A stretch of DNA of 64,000 nucleotides from Flavobacterium sp. UBA6135 (GCF_002428305.1 NZ_DIVJ01000039.1:29599-93598); one strand, 5' to 3'. Counted from the stretch's first letter, positions 55,047-63,745 are shown. Program-made: numbers and translations. Notes: generated by a model not told the origin, from the letters alone.

Positions 55047-57455
55047 ATGTCAAAAAAACTACTTGGATTTATATGCATCCAACTGTTTTCATTTGCTATA
55101 TTTTCACAAAATATAACAATCTATGATGGCATATCTAATGAAACCATAGAAGCCGTTACGCTCAATTCAAATCACCCCAAAACTTCAATTGTTACCAACA
55201 ATAAAGGAGAAGCCTCACTTGATTCGTTTAAAGAGGCTAAGAAAATTTACATTCGTTGTTTGGGATATGAGACACAAATTGTAAGTTACAATCAAATTGA
55301 AAAATCTAACTTTAGAATTTATTTAATTCCGGAAAACACCTCTCTGAATGAAGTAGTACTTTCTGCTTCTAAATGGATAGAAACCAAGAAAAGTGTTCCC
55401 AACTCTATTGTTACATTCAAAGCGAAAGATATTGCCTTGAACAATCCGCAAACTTCTGCTGATTTATTAAACAACACCGGAAAAGTTTTTGTTCAAAAAA
55501 GTCAACTTGGAGGCGGAAGTCCAATTATTAGAGGCTTTGCGACAAATCGTGTTTTATTAAATGTTGACGGAATAAGAATGAACAATGCTATTTTCAGAAG
55601 TGGCAATATTCAAAACGTTATTTCTATTGATGCCAACAGCATTCAAAATACAGAAGTGATATTAGGTCCCGGAACGGTTATATACGGTAGCGATGCCATT
55701 GGTGGGGTAATGAATTTTTATACTTTTGAACCGGAATATGCCAAAGAACACCCTTTTTATTCGGGAAATACTTTAAGCCGATGGTCCTCTGCAAATAATG
55801 AAAAAACAATTCATTTTGATTTAAATGTTGGTACTTCAAAATGGGCTTTTGTTACCTCAGCAACATTTAGTGATTTTGAAGACCTTAAAATGGGTAAGCA
55901 TGGTCCGAGAGCTTACATTAGACCCGATTATGTTCAAACCATTGACAATGTGGATGAAATAATCACCAATCCAAACCCAAATAAGCAAGTAGAATCAGGT
56001 TATAGTCAAGTCAATTTATTGCAAAAAATTGCTTTTAAACCAAACGATTATTGGAACTTTATTTATGCTTTTCATTATTCTTCCACTTCTGATTTTAATC
56101 GTTATGATCAATTGTTACGAAGAAGAAATGACCAACTTCGTTTTGCAGAATGGTATTATGGCCCGCAAGATTGGACGATGCATCATTTAAAAATAAGTCA
56201 TTCTAAACCCAACAAATGGTTTGATAAAGCTCAATTTAATGCCAGCTATCAATTGTTTGAAGAAAGCCGACATAATCGAAATTTAAATGCTACAATTCGA
56301 AATAGCAACATCGAAAATGTTGGAGCTTTTGCATCCAACTTTGATTTTATCAAAAAACTAAATTCAAAACAAAAACTTTCTTACGGAATAGAATACATTC
56401 TAAATAACATAAATTCTGTTGGATTTCAAAAAAACATTTTAACTGACGAAAAAGAAGCAATTCCTCCAAGATATCCTGATGGTTCTTCATGGCAATCGTT
56501 GGCTACTTATGTTCAATACGAAAACAAGCTTACGGATAAATTTACCTTTCAATCGGGATTGCGATTCAATCAAATTTGGTTGGATGCCTCTTTTGATAAA
56601 ACTTTTGTAGACTATCCTTTTGATAAAACAGAAATCAACACCAGTGCTTTTACAGGAAGTGTTGGATTTACTTATTTGGCTTCAGATAAAACAGCACTTT
56701 TTTTTAATACCGGAACTGCTTTTCGATCACCAAATATTGATGATATTGGTAAAACCTATGAAAGCACACCCGGCAATGTTGTGGTGCCAAACCCGGATTT
56801 AGAATATGAATATGCTTATAATTTTGAAATGGGCTTACAACAAAAAATAGGTAAATCAATTACGCTTGATGTAACCGGATTTTATACCATTGTTGAAGAT
56901 GCTTTAGTAAGAAGACCGTTTACTTTTAATGGAGAAAACACTATTGTTTTTCAAGGAGAAGAAAGCAATGTGCAAGCCATTCAAAATGCTGCAAAAGCAA
57001 ATGTTTATGGTTTACAAGCAGGAGTAAATATTGAGCTTTCACCCATTTTAAATTGGAAAACCAATGCCAATTGGACCAAAGGTGAAGAAGAATTAGACAA
57101 TGGAAACAAAGCACCTTTACGCCATGCTGCACCTTTTTTTGGCGACAGCCGATTGCTTTTAAAAACCCGGAAATGGATTACTGATTTGTCGGTTATTTAT
57201 AACTCTAAAATCAAAGCCAACAACTTAGCTCCTTCAGAGGTGGAAAAAGAGTATTTGTATGCTACAGACAAAAATGGAAGACCCTATGCTCCAAGTTGGT
57301 ACACCTTAAATTTGAAAGCCATTTATAAACTAGATGAAAATTGGTCTTTTTCAGGCGGACTTGAAAACATTACAGACCAACGTTATCGTCCGTATTCCTC
57401 AGGAATTACGGCAGCCGGCAGAAACTTAATTCTTGCAATTCAAACTTCATTTTAA
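55047..57455 (+). CDS. TonB-dependent receptor
   Basis: An 802-aa outer membrane transporter with a signal peptide (about 1-20, ending AIFSQ). It has a carboxypeptidase-D-like N-terminal domain (about 22-90), a plug (about 110-230; IIRGFATNRVLLNVDGIRMNN and VILGPGTVIYGSDAIGGVMNF) and a 22-strand barrel ending LILAIQTSF. FRSPN and NPDLEYE, separated as in the FRAP/NPNL boxes of haem-type receptors, are at about 567 and 588. They hint at, but do not prove, a haem-like ligand. No SusD partner is present. It follows the symporter by 10 bases. Confidence 0.93.
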   Translation: MSKKLLGFICIQLFSFAIFSQNITIYDGISNETIEAVTLNSNHPKTSIVTNNKGEASLDSFKEAKKIYIRCLGYETQIVSYNQIEKSNFRIYLIPENTSLNEVVLSASKWIETKKSVPNSIVTFKAKDIALNNPQTSADLLNNTGKVFVQKSQLGGGSPIIRGFATNRVLLNVDGIRMNNAIFRSGNIQNVISIDANSIQNTEVILGPGTVIYGSDAIGGVMNFYTFEPEYAKEHPFYSGNTLSRWSSANNEKTIHFDLNVGTSKWAFVTSATFSDFEDLKMGKHGPRAYIRPDYVQTIDNVDEIITNPNPNKQVESGYSQVNLLQKIAFKPNDYWNFIYAFHYSSTSDFNRYDQLLRRRNDQLRFAEWYYGPQDWTMHHLKISHSKPNKWFDKAQFNASYQLFEESRHNRNLNATIRNSNIENVGAFASNFDFIKKLNSKQKLSYGIEYILNNINSVGFQKNILTDEKEAIPPRYPDGSSWQSLATYVQYENKLTDKFTFQSGLRFNQIWLDASFDKTFVDYPFDKTEINTSAFTGSVGFTYLASDKTALFFNTGTAFRSPNIDDIGKTYESTPGNVVVPNPDLEYEYAYNFEMGLQQKIGKSITLDVTGFYTIVEDALVRRPFTFNGENTIVFQGEESNVQAIQNAAKANVYGLQAGVNIELSPILNWKTNANWTKGEEELDNGNKAPLRHAAPFFGDSRLLLKTRKWITDLSVIYNSKIKANNLAPSEVEKEYLYATDKNGRPYAPSWYTLNLKAIYKLDENWSFSGGLENITDQRYRPYSSGITAAGRNLILAIQTSF

Positions 57456-57459
57456 CAAA

Positions 57460-57491
57460 AAAATCCTATCACAAATACATGATAGGATTTT
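57460..57491. terminator. Bidirectional terminator between TonB receptor and DUF2911 gene
   Basis: AAAATCCTATCA and TGATAGGATTTT form a perfect 12-bp stem with an 8-base loop between two convergent genes. A/T runs at both stem ends make it work in either direction. Confidence 0.85.
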
Positions 57492-57513
57492 CAATATAGT
57501 AGAAAAAACAAGC

Positions 57514-58365
57514 TTATTTTTTACTCCACTCCGCAATGCTGTCTTTGTTCATTTTTACATAATCTGCATTACCGGCTTTTTCAGCAGCATCTAAAGAAAC
57601 TTTAGCCGTTTCGATAGCTCCTTTTTTATCGCCTAATTTTGCTTGAATTTGAGATTTTAAACGAGTATACCAAAATGGCGTCCCTTTTGCAGCGGTCATT
57701 TCAGTAGCTTTGTTCATATAGTCTAAAGCTGTTTTCATGTCGCCGTTAGATTGAAAATAATATTGAGCAGCTGAAAAATAATCTGATGCAGCAGGACCTG
57801 CTAAAGCTTTGTTGATATTATCCAAAGCTAATTTTTTTGTAGGCACTTCAAACTTGATAGCGGCCAACGTTTTTTCCCAAGAAATTTCTAAATGAGCAAA
57901 ATCATTATCCACATTGTTCAACGCAATAGTGAATGTTTCAATATGTCGGTTTAACATTTCCGGTTTTACATTCGTTTTTAAAGCTACTTTTGCTTCATCC
58001 CAGTTTTGTGGTGTTCCCCAATTTTCAGTATCTGTATAAAAAACAACTTCCCAATTATCTGCTTTTGGAGTAACAAAAATGGCATACTTTCCTTTTTTTA
58101 AGGTCGTTCCACCAATCACAACATCGTCACTAAAAGTAATCATCGAATTTTGATTGGCTCCGGTACGCCATAATTTTCCAAAAGGTACCAAATCCCCAAA
58201 AATGGTTCTACCTTTTGCACTCGGTCTACCATAATCAATCTCAACATTTGTTAACCCAACAAGTTGTTCAAAATTTGCTCTCGGACTTGGAGCCGGAGTT
58301 TTTACTTGTGCTTCCATTGAAATTGAAGCCACTAAAAACAATGCTGCGAATACTATTTTTTTCAT
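57514..58365 (-). CDS. DUF2911 domain protein, periplasmic
   Basis: A 283-aa protein with a signal peptide (about 1-19, ending SMEAQ). The DUF2911 domain (about 30-180) includes VEIDYGRPSAKGRTIFGDLVPFGKLWRTGANQNS. A helical TPR-like C-terminus (about 185-280) includes SAAQYYFQSNGDMKTALDYMNKA. The family is common in Bacteroidota and has no assigned function. It diverges from the light-associated cluster, with a TAATTTTG box at 58390-58397. Confidence 0.88.
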   Translation of the reverse strand: MKKIVFAALFLVASISMEAQVKTPAPSPRANFEQLVGLTNVEIDYGRPSAKGRTIFGDLVPFGKLWRTGANQNSMITFSDDVVIGGTTLKKGKYAIFVTPKADNWEVVFYTDTENWGTPQNWDEAKVALKTNVKPEMLNRHIETFTIALNNVDNDFAHLEISWEKTLAAIKFEVPTKKLALDNINKALAGPAASDYFSAAQYYFQSNGDMKTALDYMNKATEMTAAKGTPFWYTRLKSQIQAKLGDKKGAIETAKVSLDAAEKAGNADYVKMNKDSIAEWSKK

Positions 58366-58389
58366 TTTTAAATTAGTTTAGTTATTCTT

Positions 58390-58397
58390 CAAAATTA
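58390..58397 (-). promoter_or_regulatory. -7 box of the DUF2911 gene
   Basis: TAATTTTG on the minus strand lies 24 bases upstream of the ATG at 58365, in the gap shared with the SRPBCC gene. Confidence 0.45.
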
Positions 58398-58482
58398 CAA
58401 TTTCGTAAGTTCTTACTATGTTAAAGAAACCATAAAACAATTTATTTTGTTTAACTTTTATAAATTAACATTAAACATTTAT

Positions 58483-58490
58483 TATCTTTA
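58483..58490 (+). promoter_or_regulatory. -7 box of the SRPBCC/photolyase cluster
   Basis: TATCTTTA lies 13 bases upstream of the ATG at 58504. It lies after an upstream in-frame ATG at 58447, supporting the later start. Confidence 0.45.
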
Positions 58491-58503
58491 CAAAAAAAAT
58501 ATC

Positions 58504-58971
58504 ATGAAAATTTATAGGCTGCATACCCAACAAAATTTACCCATTACTTTAGACGAAGCTTGGGAATTTTTATCCAGTCCCAAAAACTTAAAAACCATCA
58601 CACCTGATTATATGGGATTTAATATTTTGAGTGGTGCAGAAAAAGAAATGTATCCCGGACAAATCATTCAATATATTGTTACTCCGGTTTTAGGCATCCC
58701 AACCAAATGGGTAACAGAAATTACGCATGTTAAAGACAAAGCCTATTTTGTGGATGAACAACGATTTGGACCTTATGCTTTGTGGCATCACAAACATTTT
58801 TTAAAAGAAATTCCGGGTGGTGTTGAAATGGAAGACATCGTTGATTATAAACTTCCAATGGGAATTTTAGGCCAAATGGTTCATCCGATATTGGTTAAAC
58901 CAAAACTGAATGAAATATTTGCTTACAGACAGAAAAAACTAATTGAACTTTTTGGAGAATATAAAGGATAA
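58504..58971 (+). CDS. SRPBCC (START/Bet v1-like) family protein
   Basis: A 155-aa helix-grip protein with the pattern DEAWEFLSSPKNLKTITPDYMGF at about 19-41, EITHVKDKAYFVDEQRFGPY and the long C-terminal helix FAYRQKKLIELFG. These proteins bind hydrophobic ligands. The ATG at 58504 is used because the upstream codons contain the -7 box. It is the first gene of a cluster with an SDR and two photolyase-family genes; the next ATG lies one base after its stop. A pigment or lipid ligand is a reasonable but untested idea. Confidence 0.85.
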   Translation: MKIYRLHTQQNLPITLDEAWEFLSSPKNLKTITPDYMGFNILSGAEKEMYPGQIIQYIVTPVLGIPTKWVTEITHVKDKAYFVDEQRFGPYALWHHKHFLKEIPGGVEMEDIVDYKLPMGILGQMVHPILVKPKLNEIFAYRQKKLIELFGEYKG

Positions 58972-58972
58972 T

Positions 58973-59665
58973 ATGAAAAACATACTTTTAATCGGTGGTT
59001 CCTACGGTATAGGTTTAGCCATCGCAAAAGAATTACAATTTGAAAGCAACATTTATATTGCTTCACGAACCAATGATCAAATTTCAGATTTGAAAGTCAC
59101 ACACATTCCTTTTGATGCTACTTCTGACACTTTAGATGTTTCGCAACTTCCATCTACAATTGATGGCTTGGTTTATTGTCCGGGCAGCATCAATCTCAGA
59201 CCGTTTAAAGGCATCAAACCCGAAACTTTTGAAAGCGATTTGCATATCAATTTTATCAGTTTGGTGAAAGTCATTCAATCGGTTTTACCTAATTTAACCG
59301 CTTCGGAACAATCGAGTATCGTTATGTTCAGTAGTGTAGCTGCTTCAATGGGAATGCCATTTCACACCAGTGTAGCCGCCGCAAAAGGAGCCATTGAAGG
59401 TTTTGCAAAAGCATTAGCTGCTGAATATGCTCCGAAGATTAGGGTAAATGTCATTGCACCATCGTTAACCGAAACGCCACTTGCTGATAAATTTTTGAAT
59501 AATGAGGTGAAAAAAGAAAAATCATCAGAACGGCATCCGTTAAAACGATTCGGTCAACCCGAAGATTTGGCTCAAATGGCTCAGTTTTTATTGAGTGATA
59601 AAAGCACTTGGATTACAGGACAGATTTTCCATGTGGATGGCGGGATGTCAACTTTGCTAATTTAG
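58973..59665 (+). CDS. Short-chain dehydrogenase/reductase with altered catalytic tyrosine
   Basis: A 230-aa Rossmann protein. It has the NAD(P) loop GGSYGIGLAIA (about 8-18), a YCPGSINLRPF segment in place of NNAG, the serine in MFSSVAASMG (about 119) and the lysine in TSVAAAKGAIEG. In canonical SDRs a tyrosine lies four residues before that lysine; here it is valine. The C-terminus PSLTETPLA, GQPEDLAQMAQFLLSDKSTWITGQIFHVDGG is typical. The enzyme may be catalytically modified or inactive. It lies between the SRPBCC and photolyase genes; the longer frame (58943) overlaps the SRPBCC gene and is rejected. Confidence 0.86.
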   Translation: MKNILLIGGSYGIGLAIAKELQFESNIYIASRTNDQISDLKVTHIPFDATSDTLDVSQLPSTIDGLVYCPGSINLRPFKGIKPETFESDLHINFISLVKVIQSVLPNLTASEQSSIVMFSSVAASMGMPFHTSVAAAKGAIEGFAKALAAEYAPKIRVNVIAPSLTETPLADKFLNNEVKKEKSSERHPLKRFGQPEDLAQMAQFLLSDKSTWITGQIFHVDGGMSTLLI

Positions 59666-59704
59666 TTTAAGATTGTTTAAAATGGTTTAAATTTGTTTAA
59701 AGCT
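59665..59704 (+). repeat. Four GTTTAA hexamers at exact 10-bp spacing
   Basis: GTTTAA starts at 59665, 59675, 59685 and 59695; the four intervening bases are less conserved and the first copy includes the last base of the SDR stop. The array fills the front of the 73-base gap before the photolyase gene. One-helical-turn phasing suits side-by-side protein binding or intrinsic bending; a decaying microsatellite is the alternative. Confidence 0.75.
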
Positions 59705-59738
59705 GTTTTTGATTTTTTAGATTTTTAGATTTTTTTAT

Positions 59739-61025
59739 ATGACTATTTTTTGGTTTCGAAGAGATTTACGTTTAGACGATAATATCGGACTTTTTCATGC
59801 TTTAAACAGCGATGAAGAAGTGCTACCTATTTTTATTTTTGATGAACATATTTTATCCCAATTACCAAAAGACGATGCTCGGGTAACGTTTATTCATGAA
59901 CTGCTTTCAAATCTACAGAAACAATTAGAAGAAAAAGGAAAATCGCTGGCTGTTTTTCATGGAAACCCTTTTGATGTATTTCAAAAACTACTTATTGAAA
60001 ATAAAATTTCAGCCGTTTATACCAATCATGATTATGAACCTTATGCTCGCAAAAGAGACAAGGAAATCTATCAATTATTTAAAGAGCATGCTATCGAATT
60101 TAAAACGAGTAAAGACCAAGTTATTTTTGAAAAAAGTGAAGTGGTAAAAGATGATGGATTGCCTTATGTAGTCTATACTCCCTATTCCAGAAAGTGGAAA
60201 GAAAAGTTTAAAACGATTCAATTAGTTACTTATGATTCTGAAAAAAAGTTGGACAAAATTGTCAAGCACTACTACCCTTTCTTGAGTTTGAATGACATCG
60301 GATTTGAGGCTTCCAAAATTAAAGTTTCGCCTTATGATATTTCAGATAAATTAATTTCGAATTACGAAGCTACTCGAAATTTCCCGGCTGTTTCAGGCAC
60401 GTCTATGTTGGGAGCTTATCTTCGATTTGGAGCAGTTTCTATCCGAAAAATGGTAGCCAAAGCAATCGAATCTAAAAACGAAACCTTTTGGAATGAATTA
60501 ATTTGGCGGGAGTTTTTTATGCAAATTCTTTGGCATTTTCCGCATACTATTAACAGAAGTTTCAAAGAAAAATACGATGCTATTCAATGGAATAACAACG
60601 AAGACGATTTTAAAAACTGGTGCGAAGGCAAAACCGGATATCCGATGGTAGATGCCGGAATGCGTGAATTGAATGCCACCGGGCAGATGCACAATCGTGT
60701 GCGAATGGTAGTAGCCAGTTTTTTATGCAAACACCTATTAATCGAGTGGCGTTGGGGCGAAACCTATTTTGCTCAAAAACTCTTTGATTACGAACAAGCG
60801 AGCAATGTTGGTAATTGGCAATGGGCTGCCGGTTCCGGAGTAGATGCTGCTCCGTACTTTCGAATTTTTAATCCAACAGAACAAATCAAAAAATTTGACA
60901 AAGATTGGAAATATATTAAAAAATGGGTTCCTGAAGTCGAAACAGCTGCTTATCCAAAACCAATCGTAGACCATAAAGATGCTCGCGAGCGTTGTTTGCG
61001 AGTTTACAAAGAAGCGGTTGGCTAA
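59739..61025 (+). CDS. phr: Deoxyribodipyrimidine photolyase, class I
   Basis: A 428-aa light-driven DNA repair enzyme that splits cyclobutane pyrimidine dimers. It has the N-terminal antenna domain (FWFRRDLRLDDN, 4-15) and the helical FAD domain (about 190-420) with SYLRFGAVS-like GAYLRFGAVSIR, WNELIWREFFMQIL, WCEGKTGYPMVDAGMRELNATGQMHNRVRM and VGNWQWAAGSGVDAAPYFRIFNP. It preserves the WQWAAG and FRIFNP segments that contact FAD. It follows the phased GTTTAA repeats and precedes a divergent relative by 21 bases. Confidence 0.95.
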   Translation: MTIFWFRRDLRLDDNIGLFHALNSDEEVLPIFIFDEHILSQLPKDDARVTFIHELLSNLQKQLEEKGKSLAVFHGNPFDVFQKLLIENKISAVYTNHDYEPYARKRDKEIYQLFKEHAIEFKTSKDQVIFEKSEVVKDDGLPYVVYTPYSRKWKEKFKTIQLVTYDSEKKLDKIVKHYYPFLSLNDIGFEASKIKVSPYDISDKLISNYEATRNFPAVSGTSMLGAYLRFGAVSIRKMVAKAIESKNETFWNELIWREFFMQILWHFPHTINRSFKEKYDAIQWNNNEDDFKNWCEGKTGYPMVDAGMRELNATGQMHNRVRMVVASFLCKHLLIEWRWGETYFAQKLFDYEQASNVGNWQWAAGSGVDAAPYFRIFNPTEQIKKFDKDWKYIKKWVPEVETAAYPKPIVDHKDARERCLRVYKEAVG

Positions 61026-61046
61026 AACTTAAAAGAAAAAATCACA

Positions 61047-62504
61047 ATGAAAATTGTTTGGTTCAAAAGAGATTTGCGATTAACCGACCATGAAGCACTC
61101 TTTCGAGCTTTGGAATCGCAGGAGCAAACGCTATTACTCTACATTTTTGAACCTTCACTCTTAAAAGACCATCATTACAGTCAGCGTCATTTTGATTTTA
61201 TCAAACAATCGTTGGAAGAACTTCAAAATCAATTAAAACCTTTTCAAACTCAAATTTTAATTATTGAAAGTGAAGTAGTCGAAGCGTTTGAAAAAATCAA
61301 TCAAATTCAACCCATTTCGACTATTTATTCCCACCAAGAAACAGGAATACAACTCACTTTTGAACGAGATAAAGCGGTGGCTTCCTTTTGTGAAAAACAC
61401 AAAATCGTTTGGAATGAATACATCACCAACGGCGTAAAACGAGGATTATCCAATAGAGCTACATGGAAAGACGATTGGTGTGAATTTATGGATTTGGACC
61501 CATTTTCATTTCAACCCACATCAAATTCATTTTTGTCTCCAGATGATTTTGAAAAAATTAGTTCCATTTTCAAACTTGTTTCATTAACTACTTCCAAAAA
61601 CACCCCTTTTCAAAAAGGAGGCACCTCAACCGGAATGCGGTATTTAAAATCATTTTTGGAGGAAAGAGTTACAAATTACAGCAAACACATTTCTAAGCCG
61701 GAATTAAGTCGCCTAAGTTGCAGTAGAATTTCACCTTACATTGCTTGGGGAAATTTATCGATGCGACAAGTGTGTCAATTGGCATTACAATTCAGAGATA
61801 AGAAAAAAAATGTGCGTCAAATAGATAATTTTGCTTCACGATTACGATGGCAAGCCCATTTTATTCAAAAATTTGAAATGGAATGTCATATGGAATTTAT
61901 TGCTGTAAACAAAGGCTATCGCAATCTTAACCAAACTATAATTCCGGAATTTCATCAAGCTTGGGTTGAAGGAAAAACAGGCGTTCCTTTAGTGGATGCT
62001 TGCATGCGATGTTTGAACACAACCGGTTATTTAAACTTTAGAATGCGAGCTTTGGTGGTTTCCTTTTATACGCATCATTTATTTCAACCGTGGCAAAATT
62101 GTAGTCCGCATCTGGCTCAACAATTTCTTGATTTTGAACCGGGAATTCATTATCCGCAAATTCAAATGCAAGCCGGAGTGACCGGAATCAATACGTTGCG
62201 GGTTTATAATCCGGTAAAAAACTCATATGAACATGATCCGGAAGGAATTTTTATCAAAAAATGGGTTCCTGAATTGGCCTCCATTCCGTCTGCATTTGTG
62301 CATGAACCCTGGAAACTAACTCCAATCGAGCAAATGCTGTATGATTTTGAAATCGGAAGTGATTATCCGTTTCCGATTGTCAATTTAGAGGAAGCTAGGC
62401 GATTCTCCAGTGACTTTTTCTGGTCGATGCGAAAAGAAAAAGCAGTAAAAAAAGACAGTATTCGAATCTTAGATAAACATACGCTTCCTGATAGAACTGC
62501 TTAA
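61047..62504 (+). CDS. Divergent photolyase/cryptochrome family protein
   Basis: A 485-aa protein with the antenna-type N-terminus (IVWFKRDLRLTDHEALF) and a FAD domain containing GMRYLKSFLEERV, SRISPYIAWGNLS, WVEGKTGVPLVDACMRCLNTTGYLNFRMRAL and a late RVYNPVKNSYEHDP. Where class I enzymes have GNWQWAAG, it has PQIQMQAGVTGIN, so a FAD-pocket tryptophan pair is missing. It is not a typical DASH cryptochrome. It may repair another lesion or act as a light sensor. Adjacent position behind phr supports joint light-responsive expression. Confidence 0.85.
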   Translation: MKIVWFKRDLRLTDHEALFRALESQEQTLLLYIFEPSLLKDHHYSQRHFDFIKQSLEELQNQLKPFQTQILIIESEVVEAFEKINQIQPISTIYSHQETGIQLTFERDKAVASFCEKHKIVWNEYITNGVKRGLSNRATWKDDWCEFMDLDPFSFQPTSNSFLSPDDFEKISSIFKLVSLTTSKNTPFQKGGTSTGMRYLKSFLEERVTNYSKHISKPELSRLSCSRISPYIAWGNLSMRQVCQLALQFRDKKKNVRQIDNFASRLRWQAHFIQKFEMECHMEFIAVNKGYRNLNQTIIPEFHQAWVEGKTGVPLVDACMRCLNTTGYLNFRMRALVVSFYTHHLFQPWQNCSPHLAQQFLDFEPGIHYPQIQMQAGVTGINTLRVYNPVKNSYEHDPEGIFIKKWVPELASIPSAFVHEPWKLTPIEQMLYDFEIGSDYPFPIVNLEEARRFSSDFFWSMRKEKAVKKDSIRILDKHTLPDRTA

Positions 62505-62622
62505 ATTTTGATTAGTTCTATATCTAATTTAAAATAAAATTTCGAACCCAAATTATTAAGTCTATTAATTATCAAAGCACTGAATACTTCACTAATTTAG
62601 CAACCAATTTTAACTTAACAAC

Positions 62623-63424
62623 ATGTCAACATTTCACAATAAAATTGTTCTAATAACCGGTGGAGCATCAGGTATTGGTAAATTAATGGCTTTATTAGCA
62701 TTAAAGAAAGGAGCAAAAGTCATTATTTGGGACATTAATAAAGAAAAAATAGATGAAACCATTGCGGAATATCAATCGTTTGGAGAAATAAAAGGATACT
62801 GTTTAGATATAACAGATTTGTTTGCTGTTAAAAAAACTGCTGATGAATTAAAAAAAAAACCATGGAAGCGTTTCTATTTTGATTAATAATGCGGGAACTG
62901 TTGTGGGTCATTCTTTTCATCAGCACACGCATGAAGACATTGACCTAACCATGGCTCTCAATGCAAATGCACCGATGCATATTACTCTAGAATTTTTAGA
63001 CGACATGTTGACACAAAATTCAGGGCACATTTGTACGATTGCCTCCTCAGCAGGACTCATTTCAAATCCAAAAATGTCGGTCTATGTTGCCAGTAAATGG
63101 TCTGCCATAGGTTGGTCTGACAGTTTGCGTCTGGAAATGAAACTGTTGAAAAAAAATATCCGTGTTACTACTGTTACTCCTTACTACATTAGTACCGGTA
63201 TGTTTGACGGCATAAAATCCATTGTTCCGATTCTAAAACCGGAAAAAGTTGCTCGACAAATTATTCGCGGAATTGAACAAAACAAACTTTTTGTAAGTAT
63301 GCCATGGAGCGTTGGTTTTGTTCGTTTTTTTCAAGGTTTGTTGCCTATTCGAGTTTTTGATTGGTTGGTAGGCGATGTAATGGGTGTCTATTCAGCGATG
63401 GAACATTTTAAAGGTAGAAAATAA
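62623..63424 (+). pseudogene. Short-chain dehydrogenase split by a frameshift at a poly-A tract
   Basis: Two frames together form one normal SDR. The first part (62623-62886) has TGGASGIG (about 9-16) and ends ADELKKK-PWKRFYFD-stop. The second (from 62879) has NNAGTVVG, SSAGLI and the catalytic YVASK. They separate at ten A (62850-62859); with nine A the reading becomes LKKNHGSVSILINNAG, the expected SDR sequence, giving a 266-aa protein. The cause may be a sequencing error, a true mutation, phase variation or slippage. The C-terminal GIKSIVPILKPEKVARQIIRGIE is intact, suggesting recent or conditional loss. Confidence 0.8.
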
Positions 63425-63448
63425 TTACCTCTTGCCCATTAACATAAA

Positions 63449-63482
63449 TTGGGAAAGTTTCATTTTAAAAATACTATCTTTA
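63449..63482 (+). promoter_or_regulatory. Promoter of the small lipoprotein gene
   Basis: TTG at 63449-63451 and TATCTTTA at 63475-63482 are 23 bases apart; the ATG follows 21 bases later. Confidence 0.45.
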
Positions 63483-63503
63483 AAGAAATCTAATAGATAA
63501 ATT

Positions 63504-63734
63504 ATGAAAAAAAGTGTAATCATGTTAAGTTTAATGGCAACAGTTGTTGTTATTTCTTGCGTAAAAAAAGAAGAAAAACCGGCTGATACAATAATTATCG
63601 AGCAACAAGCACCTCCTGCTCAAACCACCGAAGAAAAAAATGGCACTTCACTAGAAGTAACCAAAGACGGTGTTAAGTTTGAAACTAAAGATGGTGATAA
63701 AAGCACCTCTGTTAAAGTTGAAGGCGGAAATTAA
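63504..63734 (+). CDS. Small lipoprotein, 76 aa
   Basis: The signal ends with VVVISC (Cys about 19), followed by VKKEEKPAD. The mature 57 residues are charged and Gln/Pro/Thr-rich, ending with two short strands (SLEVTKDGVKFETKDGDKSTSVKVEGG). It is probably anchored in the cell envelope with a low-complexity body. I recognise no domain. It has its own promoter and a shared terminator. Confidence 0.75.
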   Translation: MKKSVIMLSLMATVVVISCVKKEEKPADTIIIEQQAPPAQTTEEKNGTSLEVTKDGVKFETKDGDKSTSVKVEGGN

Positions 63735-63745
63735 TATCCTATAAC

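Noticed and set aside
58405..58416. GTAAGTTCTTAC palindrome in the DUF2911/SRPBCC divergent gap
   Set aside because: Five-base arms only; this is expected by chance in AT-rich DNA and has no second copy nearby.
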